NCBI RefSeq assembly: GCF_023343835.1
Contig: NC_064438.1
Span: forward strand, 21,782,077 to 21,846,076
DNA from: Lagopus muta
Taxonomy: Eukaryota; Chordata; Aves; Galliformes; Phasianidae
DNA: 64,000 nucleotides
Direction: 5' to 3'
In this document: piece after piece, positions 61,587 through 64,000 of the stretch
Layout of the letters: each line of letters opens with the position of its first letter
Position numbering within the stretch: position 1 is the stretch's first letter
The notes under the pieces: model-generated
The model's input: the letters and a program-made list of their open reading frames with translations, nothing else
Database searches by the model: none
Told to the model about the DNA's origin: nothing
Translations under genes and position numbers: made by a program

Positions 61587-64000
61587 GTGAGTGTTACTGT
61601 CTGTGTTTGTTTTCCCTAGGCTTACCTTGGGGGAACAGAAGACACCTAAAAATGGTCTTCAACTTGGATATACAATTGGCAAGCACAACTGAATTGTCTT
61701 TTCTTCCACACCAGCACTGTAGCTGCTGTACAGCTTGTTTCTCCTGTATCTGCCAGGCTTGGTAGCCTTACTTTCTCAAGGATTAGGAAACTGTTTAGTA
61801 TATAGGCTTTATTTCTCGTTGTGGGAGAAGTGAAGAGCAATTCTTGAAAAGCTTTTTGACCATACTTCCTCTTGATCCTGCTCTAGGCTACTATTTGTGA
61901 GTGTAGTAATAGCAGTAATTATCACACTGTCATCACAGCTGCCATATTGGATTACCAGTCCAACCTTCTTAACTCTGTGTCATCATGTTCCATCCTTTAA
62001 ACTCTTAAGAACTTGCATATAAAGCTCTTCTTGGAAGAGCTGCCTTTCTTTCCCAAGAGCAATCCCTAGTATCTGACAGTTCCTGTGCTATCACTGGAGC
62101 TTAAAGCCAAGTGGTTTAACAATTTGAAGAGGGCCTCTCTTGTCAGGAATGGAATTTCACAGCGTATGCACAGAGTTGTGAGTCTCCAGAATTTAAAGGG
62201 AATAATTTCTCTGAGCTATGTCAGTGCATTGCAGCATCCTGTCCTGGCTATAGGTTTCCTGGCCTGCACAGTGCTCGGTTAGACCTTTTAACCAATTGCC
62301 ACCTCAGATGAGAGGTACGTTCACATAGTGGGAACAAGTTAAAACTGTGTTGTCCCTGCTGGCTCCTGTGTTGGCATGAAGGTTTCTAGTACCAGATATG
62401 GGTAACCCTGTCCTTTGCCGTATAACCACATATCCATACCACTGCAGCACTGTGCTTGCTTCTCCTAAGCCAGTCTTTCTGCTGGTGTTTACAAAAGTAG
62501 GTGGTTGAGGAAGTTGGCGGTGAAGTTGGGAAGGTGGGAGGTGCCTGCCCTGGTGTAGTTGATAGGAACTTTGTGCAAGTAGCTGTGGTGACTGTGAGCA
62601 GCTGTTGGTTGGGTTCCTTGCCAAGTGTGGTGTGGATGTAGTTTGCTCTCTGGGCTGGCTGAGGGTAGAGGAGAAACTGAAACTCTGATTATCTGATATG
62701 TGAAGTTAGACTTAAAGCAGGCTGCTGATTCACAACAGCTCTGACTAATGCAGAGGAGGTGTGAGGATCGGCATTTCCCTGCTGCTGGGGAAATACGACT
62801 TCCCAAGTCATGAAGTTCTGTACCTCTCTCAGTACTTCTCCTCCAGCTGTTACTTCAATGTAGGAAACTCCAATTTTAGCTGTAATTCTTTGTTTGGACC
62901 TCAATCATCAGGGGGAGATTGAAAGTGCCGAGAGTTTTGCACAGACAGCAAAATCAGAGCAGCTGAAATAACTGTACAGATCCATCAGAATAATGGAGGG
63001 GGAGATGGGGTTTGAACACATGCAGCCATTCTCAGTGAGCAGAACTTATGGTAAAACTTTTCCAGAGACCTTCTGTGTCAGAGATCGTCTGAAGTACCTG
63101 CCCAGAACAATTGGGGGGGGGGAAGAAGACAATTTCAAGAATGTCTTGGCAAAAACCTCTCACATGCTGGTTTGTGGGCTGTGCTTCAGTGACTCTATGC
63201 GTGTCACTCTGCTTCACTTGATGTATGCCATCCCAGGGCAGCTCAGAGTACAGTGGAGAAGACTGAAAACTTCTCAGGATCCACTCCCCATTGTGTTCTT
63301 CATGTTTGTTTTTCCTTTCTGACTTCAGGAAGTTGGTTAGATATAAAACAAGGAATAATAAGAGTGAAGGAAAGAATCCTGGATCAAGTGCTGCAAGATG
63401 ATACTCTTCTGCTTCTTTTTACTGAAGTCTTAATTTCTCTACTAGAGAAGAGGAGACGATATTATTGTACTGCTCCCTACCTGCTCACTTCTTGATCAAT
63501 AGATATTGCACAGATTCACTTGCTGGCCTGTATGGCTGGCCTTATAGCAAGGCCTATGTTTCTGTTGAAATCTGTTCACTTTCAGCGTCAGAATCCTTCC
63601 CCACACTGACATACGGAAGTCTGCTGAGCAAGTCAGTGTAGCTGTAAATGCTGAGCCTGACAGGAAGGCTGCAGCTCTGCCTGTCTTGTGGGCATGGCTG
63701 GAGGAATGCCCCATTGGACTGGAACTGCCCAGGGCTTGCCCACTGTAGGAGGATGTTGAACAATCATTTCCCCTACAGAAAACTTGTGGTGGGGTGTTTT
63801 TGTTTTGTTTTTTTTTTTAGGACAGCAAGATAGCAACATTGTAAGTTTCACTTAACACCTCTTTAGATCACAACACTTTGGACTTGAGAAGCCTGGATAA
63901 GGTCCCTCCATCCTAGTTCACACAGTTCTCTGCAGCTTGGTTCTGAGTGCCTTGGGCAAAGGAGAGCGATAGTCCCCTAGGAATTACCCTCCTTTCTATC
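61587..64000 (+). other. CD82: CD82 intron, incomplete at the window end
   Basis: Starts with GTGAGT. I searched by eye for the next exon, which should open the large extracellular loop in phase 0, and found no match to it. A 10-G run lies at 63113-63122 and a T-run near 63811-63819. The remaining CD82 exons should lie beyond 64000. Confidence 0.8.
63113..63122 (+). repeat. G10 homopolymer
   Basis: Ten consecutive G within the last intron. Confidence 0.95.

Noticed and set aside
63330..63495. Possible next CD82 exon after TTCTGACTTCAG at 63330
   Set aside because: In the required phase 0 it hits a stop at the fourth codon, and the peptide in other frames does not resemble the start of the CD82 large loop.
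1..64000. CRISPR arrays, operons, tRNA or rRNA genes
   Set aside because: No regularly spaced repeats, no bacterial gene layout, and no tRNA A/B box pair or rRNA-like sequence was seen. The window is vertebrate.

Overview
This is vertebrate genomic DNA, most likely from a bird and possibly a galliform. The evidence is several truncated CR1 LINEs with the avian-type 3' end (ATTCTATG-like tail), scattered LTR-like repeats, low background CpG with one strong CpG island, and tetraspanin exons separated by kilobase introns. There is no bacterial, operon or CRISPR content. Apart from the CD82 exons, the open reading frames look like chance frames or repeat fragments.

The one gene I can name is CD82 (KAI1, a tetraspanin) on the + strand. 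Its likely promoter and non-coding first exon lie in a CpG island at about 37.74-38.87 kb. Four coding exons follow: 53611-53692 (ATG at 53630), 58125-58197, 60684-60808 and 61512-61586. All have GT/AG borders and compatible phases. Together they encode residues 1-112: the N-terminal tail, TM1, the small extracellular loop, TM2, the inner loop and TM3. The large extracellular loop, TM4 and the C-terminal tail are not found before the window ends and must lie downstream.

Positions 1 to about 37.7 kb are intergenic upstream DNA. They hold CR1 copies at 0.16, 6.1, 15.98 and 28.9 kb, an inverted repeat at 0.53/1.29 kb with an Ig-domain-like frame in its loop, an isolated CpG-rich segment at 19.4-19.75 kb, and microsatellites. 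A pair of related antisense LTR-like blocks lies at 25.7 and 29.6 kb with possible retroviral fragments between them. A CTCF-like site lies about 5 kb before the CpG island.

Introns of CD82 contain a CR1 with a 16-bp target duplication (49.5 kb) and two copies of an LTR-like repeat of about 300 bp (43.8 and 60.0 kb). I found no complete undescribed biological system. The best leads are the repeat pairs, the Ig-like fossil frame and the upstream CpG-rich element.
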